Positions 32,589-41,756 of a stretch of DNA of 64,000 bases are shown here, piece by piece. Every line of letters begins with the position of its first letter. Position 1 is the first letter of the stretch. Source of the stretch: Bog-473 sp963701955 (lineage in GTDB: Bacteria; Actinomycetota; Acidimicrobiia; Acidimicrobiales; RAAP-2); the NCBI GenBank assembly GCA_963701955.1, contig OY969694.1, positions 1,984,001 to 2,048,000 of the forward strand, read 5' to 3'. Both the position numbers and the translations under genes were made by a program. Below the pieces are notes generated by a model. That model was given only the letters and a program-made list of their open reading frames with translations. It searched no databases and was not told the origin of the DNA.

Positions 32589-33725
32589 GTGCCGAATTCG
32601 AAGATCGAGGACCCGACCAAGCTGCGCAGGGTGCTCGAGGCGACGCTGCTCGTCCAGTCCGACCTGGATCTGCCCGAGGTGCTGCGCCACGTCGTCGAAG
32701 AAGCCCGCTCCATGACCGGTGCCCGCTATGGAGCGCTGGGTGTGCTCGACGAGGAGAAGCACGCGCTGTCCGACTTCATCACCGTGGGCCTGACGGCCGA
32801 ACAGGAGCGGGCGATCGGTCCCCTCCCGACAGGACTCGGGGTGCTCGGCATCCTCATCGCCGACCCGAAGCCCCTGCGCATCGCCGAGATCGGCGCCCAT
32901 CCCGAGCGCCTGGGGTTTCCGCCCGGCCACCCGCCCATGACATCGTTCCTCGGCGTGCCCGTCAAGGTGCGCGACGAGGTCTACGGAAACCTCTACCTCA
33001 CCGACAAGATCGGGTGGTCGGAGTTCACCGGCGACGACGTCGCGCTCGTCGAGGCCCTCTCTGTGGCCGCGGGCATCGCGATCGAGAACGCACGCCTCCA
33101 CGAACGGGTGCGTCGATCTGCCGTCTACGAAGACCGAGACCGGATGGCGCGGGATCTCCATGACACGGTGATCCAACGCCTGTTCGCGCTCGGGCTGACG
33201 CTCCAGGGGATCGCGGCACGGCTGCCCGACCGTCCCGCGGGTCAGATCGGCGAGACGGTCCACGAGATCGACCACATCATCACCCAGGTGCGCTCCACGA
33301 TCTACGAACTCGGCATGGGCGGAGAGAGCCGCGGGGTGCGCGACGACGTGACCGCGTTGGCACGGGGCCTCTCCGCCGTCGTCGGATCCGAGGTCGCGCT
33401 CAGTTTCTCGGGACCGGTCGACGCCCTCGTGTCGGGCCAGGTGCACGAGCACCTGCTGGCCACGATTCGAGAGGCCCTCACCAACGTCGCCAAACATGCC
33501 CAGGCAACGCGGACGCTCGTCGACGTGACCGTGCACCGCAACGACTGCCGACTGACCATCACCGACGACGGGGTGGGGCTGGGCGACACGTCATCTGCAG
33601 GAGGTGGCGGTCTGGGCCTTCCCAACCTGCGACGCCGAGCCGAGAAGCTCCGCGGCACCCTGTCCGTCGAGAACGCTCCCGGTGGGGGTACCGTGCTGAC
33701 CTGGACCGTGCCGATCGACGTGTAG
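32589..33725 (+). CDS. devS: DevS/DosS-type GAF histidine kinase
   Basis: A 378-residue sensor from the GTG at 32589. One GAF domain (about 25-170) matches the heme-binding GAF of DevS/DosT: GARYGALGVLDEE, LPTGLGVLGILI, then FPPGHPPMTSFLGVPVKVR, where H114 is the expected heme ligand. The HisKA_3 segment DRDRMARDLHDTVIQRLFA has phospho-acceptor H191. The ATPase domain shows REALTNVAKHAQA, TDDGVGL and GGGLGLPNLRRRA. Mycobacterial DevS has two GAF domains; this one has only one. It should sense O2, NO or CO and phosphorylate the divergent DevR. No membrane segment. Confidence 0.9.
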   Translation: MPNSKIEDPTKLRRVLEATLLVQSDLDLPEVLRHVVEEARSMTGARYGALGVLDEEKHALSDFITVGLTAEQERAIGPLPTGLGVLGILIADPKPLRIAEIGAHPERLGFPPGHPPMTSFLGVPVKVRDEVYGNLYLTDKIGWSEFTGDDVALVEALSVAAGIAIENARLHERVRRSAVYEDRDRMARDLHDTVIQRLFALGLTLQGIAARLPDRPAGQIGETVHEIDHIITQVRSTIYELGMGGESRGVRDDVTALARGLSAVVGSEVALSFSGPVDALVSGQVHEHLLATIREALTNVAKHAQATRTLVDVTVHRNDCRLTITDDGVGLGDTSSAGGGGLGLPNLRRRAEKLRGTLSVENAPGGGTVLTWTVPIDV

Positions 33726-33782
33726 TTCCACGTTCGGAACGGACGCCACAGCCGGCAGACACTGAGGAGGGACACCGCGATC

Positions 33783-34235
33783 ATGGCACCCGGACCCGCA
33801 AGTGGGATGAGCACGGGCAGGATCGTCGTCGGCATCGACGGCTCGACGTCGTCCCTGGAGGCCCTCTCGTGGGCGGCGCGTCTCGCCGATCTCACCGGGA
33901 GTGTGCTGGAGGTCGTGACGACATGGGAATGGCCCGCCAGCTACGGGTGGGCTGTTCCGGTGCCGGCCGACTTCGATCCCGAGGCGGACGTCCAAAAGAT
34001 GCTCGAGTCTGCGGTCGACCAGGTGCGCGCCGCCTACCCGGGTCTGCCCATCGATCCCCGGGTCGTGAGCGGTCACCCGGCGCCCGTCCTCGTCGAGGCC
34101 TCCAAGGGGGCCGACCTCCTCGTTGTCGGTAGCCGGGGCCACGGCGAATTCGTCGGGATGCTGCTGGGCTCGTGCAGCGAGCACTGCGCGACCAACGCGC
34201 ACTGCCCGGTGCTGATCTACCGGTCCCCCACCTGA
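33783..34235 (+). CDS. universal stress protein (UspA family)
   Basis: A 150-residue single-domain USP: IVVGIDGSTSSLEALSWAA at the N-terminus and the ATP-binding loop VVGSRGHGEFVGMLLGSCSEHC (G2xG9xG type) near the end, followed by CPVLIYR. GAGGAGGGA precedes the start; an ATG at 33807 is also possible. It lies 57 bases downstream of devS on the same strand. Its stop overlaps the stop region of the convergent second USP gene (34217). USPs of this type are core members of DosR regulons. Confidence 0.92.
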   Translation: MAPGPASGMSTGRIVVGIDGSTSSLEALSWAARLADLTGSVLEVVTTWEWPASYGWAVPVPADFDPEADVQKMLESAVDQVRAAYPGLPIDPRVVSGHPAPVLVEASKGADLLVVGSRGHGEFVGMLLGSCSEHCATNAHCPVLIYRSPT

Positions 34236-34641
34236 GGTCGCCCCGAGGGCACGATGGCGACCGGCACCGTGGCGTGCTCGGCAAGCTCGAGGCTCGTGCT
34301 CCCGAGCAGCGTGCCCGCATGGGCCCCCGAGCCCCGCGAACCGACCACCACGAGGGCGGCCGGTTCGGATTCACCGGCCACCCGGAGAAGCGACGAGCAC
34401 GGGTCGCCGTCGACGACGCGCCACTCGATGTCGTCCGGTCCCGCACCTGCACTCGACGCCAGGCGGATCGCCTCGGCTTGACGGGGCACCGAACCGGCCA
34501 TCCCACCGTGTTCGAGCAGCCCGACCGCGTGCACGATCCGCAGACGCACCCCCAGGGCCACGGCCACCCCGGCGGCCCACGTCACCGCGGCGGCGGCGTC
34601 AGCCGAGCCGTCGTACCCGACGACCACAGGTCCGCCCGCCC

Positions 34642-34645
<4 letters not shown>
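34217..34645 (-). CDS. universal stress protein (UspA family)
   Basis: A 142-residue USP: VVVGYDGSADAAAAVTWAAG, a variable middle (EHGGMAGSVPRQAEAIRLA) and the ATP loop VVVGSRGSGAHAGTLLGSTS, then HATVPVAIVP. The GTG start at 34645 overlaps the stop of the HDAC-type gene by four bases and has GGGAGTGGGA upstream. The gene is therefore third in the operon GNAT-deacetylase-USP. Its 3' end overlaps the convergent USP by 19 bases. Only moderately similar to that neighbour, so not a recent duplicate. Confidence 0.9.
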
Positions 34646-35678
<1,033 letters not shown>

Positions 35679-35682
<4 letters not shown>

Positions 35683-36341
35683 GGTGGGCCCACCGGGGGA
35701 GTCCCTCGGGTCCCCTCGCGAGCGGCCAGCGCAGCCAGCGCGGGACCCGTGAGTCCGATGGGGAACCGCAGCGTCACCGTCCCGCACTCCACATGGGAGG
35801 TCAACTGATACCCGGAGTGGCCGAACACGTCGAGCATGGCAGCGTTCCCCGCCAGCGTGTCGGCACGGAAGGTCTTCACGCCGCGCCGCCGCGCCGCCCC
35901 GGCGAGCTCGTCGAGCAGCAGGGTGCCCAACCCGTGGTGCTGGTACTCGTCGGCCACGACGAACGCCACCTCCGCCTCGGTCCCTCCCGGTTCGCGGTCG
36001 AAACGGCCCACCGCGACCAGCTGGTCGCCGACAGTCACCACGAGGGCCAGCCGATCGCGGTAGTCGACTCTGGTGAAGTGCTCGACCTCAGCCTCGGACA
36101 GGGTCGGGTGGAAGGTGAAGAAGCGGAGGTACACCGATTGGGCCGAGAGGGCGCGATGGAAGGCCACCAGTCGGGCGGCGTCATCGGGACGGATGGGCCT
36201 GAGGCGGTAATGGAGGCCCGACTCGCCCACCACGTCCCGTTCGAGCTCGGCCGGGTACCCGGCCGGGACGCCATCGGCCCCATCAGCCCGCTCGGTGCCC
36301 ACGACGGACGTGGGCGTGCTGCGCTCTCCATTGGCGTGCAT
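35679..36341 (-). CDS. GNAT-family N-acetyltransferase (Pat-like core)
   Basis: A 220-residue acetyltransferase with the bacterial protein-acetyltransferase-like sequence LRPIRPDDAARLVAFHRALSA, SVYLRFFTFHPTLSEAEVEHFTRVDY, FVVADEYQHHGLGTLLLDEL (acetyl-CoA loop) and TLAGNAAMLDVFGHSGY. Mycobacterial Pat has a cyclic-nucleotide domain that is absent here. It heads the operon with a deacetylase and a USP. A DosR-like palindrome lies 39 bases upstream, in the region shared with the divergent alcohol dehydrogenase. Confidence 0.88.
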
Positions 36342-36379
36342 GTCGCCACCAGCGTCGCGCCTCGGCCCGCGCCGACCAA

Positions 36380-36393
36380 GGGTCCAAGGTCCA
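36380..36393 (-). promoter_or_regulatory. DosR/DevR-like palindrome between divergent genes
   Basis: Plus-strand GGGTCCAAGGTCCA; minus-strand TGGACCTTGGACCC. It matches 13 of 14 bases of the 28315-28328 site. It is 39 bases from the GNAT start and 37 bases from the alcohol dehydrogenase start, so one site could drive both directions. Confidence 0.6.
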
Positions 36394-36429
36394 TTGGCGG
36401 GAGCCGGCGCCCGTCGTACGCTCCATCAG

Positions 36430-37440
36430 ATGTCCGACGACATGCAGGCGTGGGCGGTCGAGAAGCCCGGACCCATGGACGATCGCCCGTTGATCCGGAT
36501 CACCAAACCGGTGCCCCTGCCCGGGCCTCGGCAGGTCCGCCTGCGGGTGCGGGCCTGCGGCGTGTGCCGGACCGACCTGCACCTCGCCGAGGGCGACCTG
36601 GCGCCGCGCCGCCCACGCGTCACGCCGGGCCACGAGATCGTCGGCGTCGTCGATCGTCTCGGCGAGGAGGTGACCAGGTGGCACGAGGGCGACCGTATCG
36701 GCGTGCCCTGGCTGGCCCATACCTGTGGATCATGCCGGTTCTGCGTCTCGGGTCGTGAGAACCTATGCACCCGACCCCGATTCACCGGATGGGACCTCGA
36801 CGGGGGGTACGCCGAGTACGCCGTCGTGGACGAGGCGTACGCCTATGCCCTCCCGCCCGGTTTCGACGACGTGACGGTGGCGCCCCTGCTCTGCGCCGGG
36901 ATCATCGGCTATCGCGCCCTGTGTCGGGCCGATCTGCCCGAGGGCGGGCGGTTGGGGATCTACGGGTTCGGCGCCTCCGCGCACATCACCGCCCAGGTCG
37001 CGCTGGCACGCGGGGCGCGGGTACACGTGATGACTCGGTCCCCCCGGGCCCGTGAGCTGGCACGGCGCCTCGGGGCGGCGAGCGTCGGAGCTGCCGACGA
37101 CCCACCTCCCGAGCCTCTGGACGCCGCCATCCTCTTCGCCCCGGTGGGGAACCTCGTCCCGCCGGCACTGGCCGCCCTCGAGCGGGGCGGCACCTTGGCC
37201 ATCGCGGGTATCCATCTGAGCGAGATCCCCCCGCTCGACTACCAACGGCACCTCTTCGAGGAGCGCACGCTGTGCAGCGTCACCGCCAACACGCGCCGCG
37301 ACGGGGAGGAATTCCTGGCCGAGGCGGCACGAATCGGGGTGGAGGTGACGACCACGCCGTACCCCTTCGACCGGGCCGATGCCGCGTTGCGCGACCTCGC
37401 CCACGATCGCGTCGACGGCGCGGCGGTCCTGGTCGCCTGA
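36430..37440 (+). CDS. adhA: zinc-binding alcohol dehydrogenase (AdhA type)
   Basis: About 336 residues from the ATG at 36430. Zinc ligands appear in ACGVCRTDLHLAEGD, PGHEIVGVVD and the four-Cys lobe CGSCRFCVSGRENLC; LLCAGIIGYRAL follows. The nucleotide loop is IYGFGASAHITAQVA, with Ala/Ser variants of the usual GxGGxG. It belongs to the AdhA group near mycobacterial Rv1862. The upstream palindrome suggests co-control with the GNAT operon. It is a second, distinct alcohol dehydrogenase in the window. Confidence 0.88.
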   Translation: MSDDMQAWAVEKPGPMDDRPLIRITKPVPLPGPRQVRLRVRACGVCRTDLHLAEGDLAPRRPRVTPGHEIVGVVDRLGEEVTRWHEGDRIGVPWLAHTCGSCRFCVSGRENLCTRPRFTGWDLDGGYAEYAVVDEAYAYALPPGFDDVTVAPLLCAGIIGYRALCRADLPEGGRLGIYGFGASAHITAQVALARGARVHVMTRSPRARELARRLGAASVGAADDPPPEPLDAAILFAPVGNLVPPALAALERGGTLAIAGIHLSEIPPLDYQRHLFEERTLCSVTANTRRDGEEFLAEAARIGVEVTTTPYPFDRADAALRDLAHDRVDGAAVLVA

Positions 37441-37460
37441 GTCGCTGGCAGAATGGCGGC

Positions 37461-38147
37461 ATGGCACCGCCACCCCCATCGTCCGCACCACATGCCTCGG
37501 ACCTCGCCCGGCGGGTCACGGCCCGTCGTGAGGCACTCAAGATGAGCATCGGGGAGCTGGCCGCCCGTGCCGGGATCGATCCCGGCTACCTGGCGTACTT
37601 CGAGTCGGCCACCGATGCGCATCTGAGCAGCGGGGCGCTCATGCTCATCGCCCTGGCCCTCGACACCACCCCGTTCGAACTGTCGGGTGGTTCAGCCGAT
37701 CGCCCTCTCGGCCGCGCTCGGGCGGTCCCGCTCGGCGAATTGCGAGAGCTTTCCCCCGAACAGTGCCTGACCCATCTTGCGCATGGTGGTGTGGGCCGTC
37801 TGGTGTACGTCACGGCACGCGGGCCGGTGGCCATGCCCGTCAACTACGAGTTTACCGACGGCCAGATCGTGTTCAGCACCGACGACGGCAAGGCCACCGC
37901 GCTCGACGGGGCGGCCGACACGGTCGGATTCGAAGTCGACCGGGAGAACGAAGGGCTGGGTGAGGGATGGAGCGTCCTTGCTACGGGGCCGTGCCGGCGG
38001 GTCACGGACGCCGACGAGGTCCGCCGCCTGTCCTCGCTCGACCTCGAAGCGTGGGCGGGCGGCAACCGCCATGCTCTCGTGGCGATCACTCCCGTCGAGA
38101 CGACGGGCCGGGTCATCGTGCACCTCGACCCCCCGGACCAGGACTGA
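37461..38147 (+). CDS. XRE-type HTH fused to pyridoxamine-5'-phosphate-oxidase-like domain
   Basis: A 228-residue fusion. Residues about 12-75 form a Cro/C1-type helix-turn-helix: LARRVTARREALKMSIGELA, ARAGIDPGYLAYFE. Residues about 90-225 are a split-barrel flavin-binding fold of the PNPOx-like family: CLTHLAHGGVGRLVYVTARG, PVAMPVNYEFTDGQIVF, VGFEVDRENEGLGEGWSV and the C-terminal ITPVETTGRVI. Separate PNPOx-like proteins occur in dormancy regulons; fusion to a DNA-binding domain suggests a flavin- or F420-responsive regulator. Its TGA lies inside a 20-base tandem repeat. Confidence 0.87.
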   Translation: MAPPPPSSAPHASDLARRVTARREALKMSIGELAARAGIDPGYLAYFESATDAHLSSGALMLIALALDTTPFELSGGSADRPLGRARAVPLGELRELSPEQCLTHLAHGGVGRLVYVTARGPVAMPVNYEFTDGQIVFSTDDGKATALDGAADTVGFEVDRENEGLGEGWSVLATGPCRRVTDADEVRRLSSLDLEAWAGGNRHALVAITPVETTGRVIVHLDPPDQD

Positions 38148-38200
38148 CCGGATCAGGCCAGGACTGACCGGATCAGGCCAGGACTGACCGGATCAGGGCA
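38141..38200. repeat. 20-base tandem repeat, three units, overlapping a stop codon
   Basis: Unit ggactgaccggatcaggcca at 38141-38160 and 38161-38180 is exact; the third at 38181-38200 has one change (gatcagggca). The stop codon of the XRE-PNPOx gene (38145-38147) is within the first unit. Copy number could vary without altering the protein. Confidence 0.85.
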
Positions 38201-38236
38201 GTCCACAACCCGGGGCACAGGAACGAGACGCCGACG

Positions 38237-38312
38237 GTGCCCCAGTCGATTGACGTCGAAACGCCGTCACAGGGCCCTTGGCGATAGGTCCTGGATTACT
38301 CGACTGGGGCAC
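38237..38312. repeat. 13-base perfect inverted repeat pair in non-coding DNA
   Basis: GTGCCCCAGTCGA (38237-38249) and TCGACTGGGGCAC (38300-38312) bracket 50 bases. The surrounding 38148-38409 stretch holds no gene. It could be a tiny mobile-element relic or a structured RNA that ends transcription between the convergent neighbours. Confidence 0.6.
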
Positions 38313-38409
38313 GCACGCCGGCAGTGCGATCAGGCGGTAGATCGCTCCACCCATTATTCCCGATCCTCGGGGACGGAAACAGGGGGAAGCCCGGAAATTT
38401 TCGAAGGGT

Positions 38410-38880
38410 TTAGATGAGGGGTTCGACCTGGTCGGCCGCCACGAGCACGGCGACGAGCTCGCTGTCACGGGGGTAGGAGAGCAGACCCGCTGCATTTTCG
38501 AGCGTGAGCCAGCGGACCTCGTCGACCTCTTCGTTCTCGACGAAGGACCCCGCTTCCACCGCCATGACCCAGTAGGCCACCGCCTTGGGTCGCCCCTTGC
38601 GGTCCACGTACTCGGTATGGCCGATGAAACGCACGATGCTGCAGACCATGCCCGTTTCCTCGAGAACCTCGCGCACAGCGGTCATGTCGAGCGTCTCGCC
38701 CACCTCGAGCTTGCCCTTGGGGAACGACCAGTCCCCGTGCACGGGGCGGTGCACGACGAGGATCTCGAGCTCGAGCTCGTCTGTCCGCCGACGCACGACC
38801 AGCCCTCCGGCCGCCTGGATGATCTCCGTCGACGCGGGACGTTCTGCCGTCATCGCTCGTCTCGCCACTGTGTCGAACAT
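38410..38880 (-). CDS. Nudix hydrolase (MutT1-like)
   Basis: About 156 residues. The Nudix box GKLEVGETLDMTAVREVLEETG is complete (GX5EX7REUXEEXGU) and is preceded by QAAGGLVVRR and HRPVHGDWSFPKG, as in MutT/MutT1 and diadenosine-polyphosphate hydrolases. It removes phosphate from oxidised nucleotides or polyphosphorylated signals. Starts at 38910, 38880 or 38853 are possible; none has a clear ribosome site. It is divergent from the CYTH-CHAD gene; both protein classes act on phosphate compounds, and in actinobacteria they often lie near polyphosphate genes. Confidence 0.88.
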   Translation of the reverse strand: MFDTVARRAMTAERPASTEIIQAAGGLVVRRRTDELELEILVVHRPVHGDWSFPKGKLEVGETLDMTAVREVLEETGMVCSIVRFIGHTEYVDRKGRPKAVAYWVMAVEAGSFVENEEVDEVRWLTLENAAGLLSYPRDSELVAVLVAADQVEPLI

Positions 38881-38988
38881 TACCGTTGCCGGCGCGCCAG
38901 TCGGTGACACTCACGGAGCGCGGGCGTGGCCGACTGCGCACGGTCGTCCCCCCGGTGGCCACGCACGGCGCGCTGTAGCCTGAGCGCG

Positions 38989-40953
38989 GTGTCCGACCCA
39001 AGGGATGAAGGGCCGTCGAGCGGCCCCGTCGAGATCGAGTGGCAGTTCGACGCGCTCGACCTCCGGCCGGTGGAGCGGTGGCTGGCCACCCTCCCGACCC
39101 TGGCGCTGGAGGCGGCGGGCCGGGGAACGGTCACCGCGCTGGCGCGCCCGCCACGACGGCTCGTCGACTCGTACATCGACACCGACGACTGGCGCGTCGC
39201 CCGCGCCGGGTTCGTCGTGCGCACGCGTCGGCGGGGTCGCCAGGACGAGGTCACGATGAAGGACACCCGCCCCGCCGAGGGCAGCGGGCTGCGCCAGCGG
39301 CTCGAGGTGACCGAGGTCCTCCCGGCCGACGGTCTGAGCTCCCTGGGTGCTGAGGGCCCCGTGGGCCGCCGGTTGCGCGCCATCGTGGGCACGCGGCGCC
39401 TGCACGAGGTGCTCCAGGTCCGCACCCGACGTCGTCCCTTCGCGCTGCGCGTCGGCGGTGTCGATGTGGCAGAGGTCGCCCTCGACGACACCGTGATCGT
39501 GGTCGGGACCGGGCAGCGTCCCATGCAGTTGCGTCGGGTCGAGGTGGAGGTCCGCCCCGAATGGCTCGACGCGCTCGAGCCATTGGTGGACCAGCTGCGC
39601 TCGGCCTGTGGTCTCCAGCCGGCCCGACTCTCCAAGTTCGAAGCCGGCCTGCTAGCGGTGGGTCTTGACGTTCCCGGGAGCCCGGACCTCGGTCCGACCG
39701 GGATCTCCGAGTCGTCCACCATGGGCGATCTGGCCTTCGCGGTCATGCGCCGGCAACTGGGAGTCATCCGTGACAAGGAGCCGGGCACCCGTCTGGGCGA
39801 GGACCCCGAAGAGCTGCACGACATGCGCGTCGCCACGCGACGCCTGCGGGCGGCGTTGGAGCTCTTCGCCGAGGTCCTTCCCGTGCGAGCCCAGGTCTTC
39901 CGGGAGGAGCTGGGCTGGATGGGCCGCATGCTGGGCGCCGTGCGCGACCTCGACGTGCAGCTCGAGGGGCTGGCCGAGATCGCCGCAGCCACGGCCGGTT
40001 GGAGCGCCCAGGCACGATCCGACGACCACGATCCCCTCACCGAACTGTCCGACTTGTTGGTGCGCGAGCGCGAGGTGGCGCGCTCGGCCATGTTGGGTGC
40101 TCTCGACTCGGTGCGCTGGGACCGACTGAGCCGCGGGCTCACCGCCATGGCCCAGCAGGGACCGTCGCGACGGTCCCTCTCCGCACGGCTGCCCGCCGAG
40201 ATCGGGATGCCCGATCTCCTGACGGCCCGTCACGATGCCGTGGTCAAGGCGGCCAAGCGGGCCAAGAGATCGCGGGTGGTCACCGACTTCCACCGACTCC
40301 GGATCCGGTGTAAGCGGCTGCGCTACACGCTCGAATTCAGCTCCGAGGTGTACGGCGGTCGGACCTCGCGGTTCGTACGTCAGCTCACCGCGCTCCAAGA
40401 CGAGCTGGGGCTCATGCAGGACGCCGAGGTGGCCTCGATCCAGCTGGCCGATCTGGCCATCGGTGAGGCCCACCTGCCGCGGGCCACCGTGTTCGTGATG
40501 GGCGGTATCGCCGAGCGCCACCGACGGGAGGTCGACAAGCTGCTCCGTGGTCTGCACAAAGAGGTCTCCCGGGTCGACGGACGCGAGTGGCGCGAGCTCC
40601 GCGCCCTGTTCGAACGCCGGCGCTCACAGGCCGCCGCGTCGGCGCCTCAGGTCCGCCCGGCTCTGCGCGCCGTGCCGAGGCCGGATCCGGACGTCGAGAC
40701 CGGCGTACCGGAGGAACCGGATCCCGGACCCCAGCAGTCGGCCCATCCCGGACAGCCCGGACAGCCCGGTCAGCCCGATGCCGCCGTTCCCTCCGAGCTC
40801 GCACCACCGCAGGCGCAACCACAACGCGAGGCACAGACCCAGGCGCAGGCCGCGCCCGGCCCACCCGGTCCGCGAGAGACCGGTGGTGGCAGCGGCGCGG
40901 GACCGGGCCGCAACCTCACCGCAGTGGCGCCACCGGCTCTCGGGTGCGAGTAG
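38989..40953 (+). CDS. CYTH-CHAD domain protein
   Basis: About 654 residues from the GTG at 38989. The N-terminal CYTH (triphosphate tunnel) domain begins VEIEWQFDA and includes YIDTDDWRVARAGFVVRTRR, VTMKDTR and EVEVRPEWLDALEPL, with alternating charged residues facing a tunnel. The first motif is EIEWQ rather than ExExK, so a triphosphatase metal site may be compromised. The CHAD domain (about 265-565) has HDMRVATRRLRAALELF and RIRCKRLRYTLEF, conserved basic helices that bind polyphosphate. The last 90 residues are Pro/Gln-rich and disordered. Likely polyphosphate-linked. Confidence 0.9.
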   Translation: MSDPRDEGPSSGPVEIEWQFDALDLRPVERWLATLPTLALEAAGRGTVTALARPPRRLVDSYIDTDDWRVARAGFVVRTRRRGRQDEVTMKDTRPAEGSGLRQRLEVTEVLPADGLSSLGAEGPVGRRLRAIVGTRRLHEVLQVRTRRRPFALRVGGVDVAEVALDDTVIVVGTGQRPMQLRRVEVEVRPEWLDALEPLVDQLRSACGLQPARLSKFEAGLLAVGLDVPGSPDLGPTGISESSTMGDLAFAVMRRQLGVIRDKEPGTRLGEDPEELHDMRVATRRLRAALELFAEVLPVRAQVFREELGWMGRMLGAVRDLDVQLEGLAEIAAATAGWSAQARSDDHDPLTELSDLLVREREVARSAMLGALDSVRWDRLSRGLTAMAQQGPSRRSLSARLPAEIGMPDLLTARHDAVVKAAKRAKRSRVVTDFHRLRIRCKRLRYTLEFSSEVYGGRTSRFVRQLTALQDELGLMQDAEVASIQLADLAIGEAHLPRATVFVMGGIAERHRREVDKLLRGLHKEVSRVDGREWRELRALFERRRSQAAASAPQVRPALRAVPRPDPDVETGVPEEPDPGPQQSAHPGQPGQPGQPDAAVPSELAPPQAQPQREAQTQAQAAPGPPGPRETGGGSGAGPGRNLTAVAPPALGCE

Positions 40954-41002
40954 GGGGCGCCGGCCCGAGGCGCCACGCGGGCGTGCCGTACTGTGGCGCG
41001 CC

Positions 41003-41752
41003 ATGCCCGCATCCCACGTCGCGCTGATCGTCCTCGCCGGGGTCGGCGCCGGCATCTTCAACGGCGTGGCCGGGGGTGGCAGCCTCATCTCGTTCCCGGT
41101 TCTGCTGGCCCTGGGATACCCCGCGCTCACCGCCAACATCACCAACACGATCGGAATCTGGCCCGGATACGTCGCGTCGGCCGCGGGGTATCGACGTGAG
41201 ATCGGGGACCAGTCGACCAGGCTGGTCCACCTGACGCCTGTCGCCCTGGTCGGCGGTGTTGCCGGCGCCCTACTGCTGCTGACCACGTCTCCGGGCGCGT
41301 TCCGCGACGTCGTGCCCTGGTTGGTGCTCGGAGCGACCGCCCTGTTCGCCGCCCAGCCGTTGCTGCGGCGTGCCCTCAGCTCCGACTCGGCCCACCCCCG
41401 CGCCCGACCCGCGCTGTTGGTGGCGGGAGTGTTCGCCGCCTCCGTCTACGGCGGCTACTTCGGTGCTGCCATGGGCGTCATGTTCCTGGGCGTGATCGGC
41501 CTGGCCCTCCCCCTCTCGCTGGCCCACACCAGTGGGCTGCGCGCCGTGCTGTCCATGATCGTCAACGGCGTGGCCGCGGTCGTCTTCCTCATCCACGGCG
41601 GTGTGGCCGCCGAAGCAGTCGGTCTGCTGGCCGCGGGCAGCCTCTTGGGCGGGTATGCCGGCGCCCGGCTGGCCCTCGCCCTCCCAGCGGGCGTGCTCCG
41701 GACCGTCGTCGTCCTCATCGGGGCGGGGACGGCGGCGGCGCTCCTGGCCTGA
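41003..41752 (+). CDS. TauE/SafE-family membrane permease
   Basis: A 249-residue protein with about eight hydrophobic helices and the TauE/SafE pattern: GVGAGIFNGVAGGGSLISFP near the N-terminus, ANITNTIGIWPGY, and in the second half VYGGYFGAAMGVMFL. Members export sulfite, sulfoacetate or related organic anions. The ATG at 41003 follows the CYTH-CHAD gene by 49 bases. It converges on the oxoprolinase operon with four bases between stop codons. Substrate not predictable. Confidence 0.88.
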   Translation: MPASHVALIVLAGVGAGIFNGVAGGGSLISFPVLLALGYPALTANITNTIGIWPGYVASAAGYRREIGDQSTRLVHLTPVALVGGVAGALLLLTTSPGAFRDVVPWLVLGATALFAAQPLLRRALSSDSAHPRARPALLVAGVFAASVYGGYFGAAMGVMFLGVIGLALPLSLAHTSGLRAVLSMIVNGVAAVVFLIHGGVAAEAVGLLAAGSLLGGYAGARLALALPAGVLRTVVVLIGAGTAAALLA

Positions 41753-41756
41753 AGCG

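Noticed and set aside
32511..33536. 5' extension of the devR frame to 33536 on the minus strand
   Set aside because: That part lies antisense to the devS coding region and shows no domain; the receiver begins at 32510.
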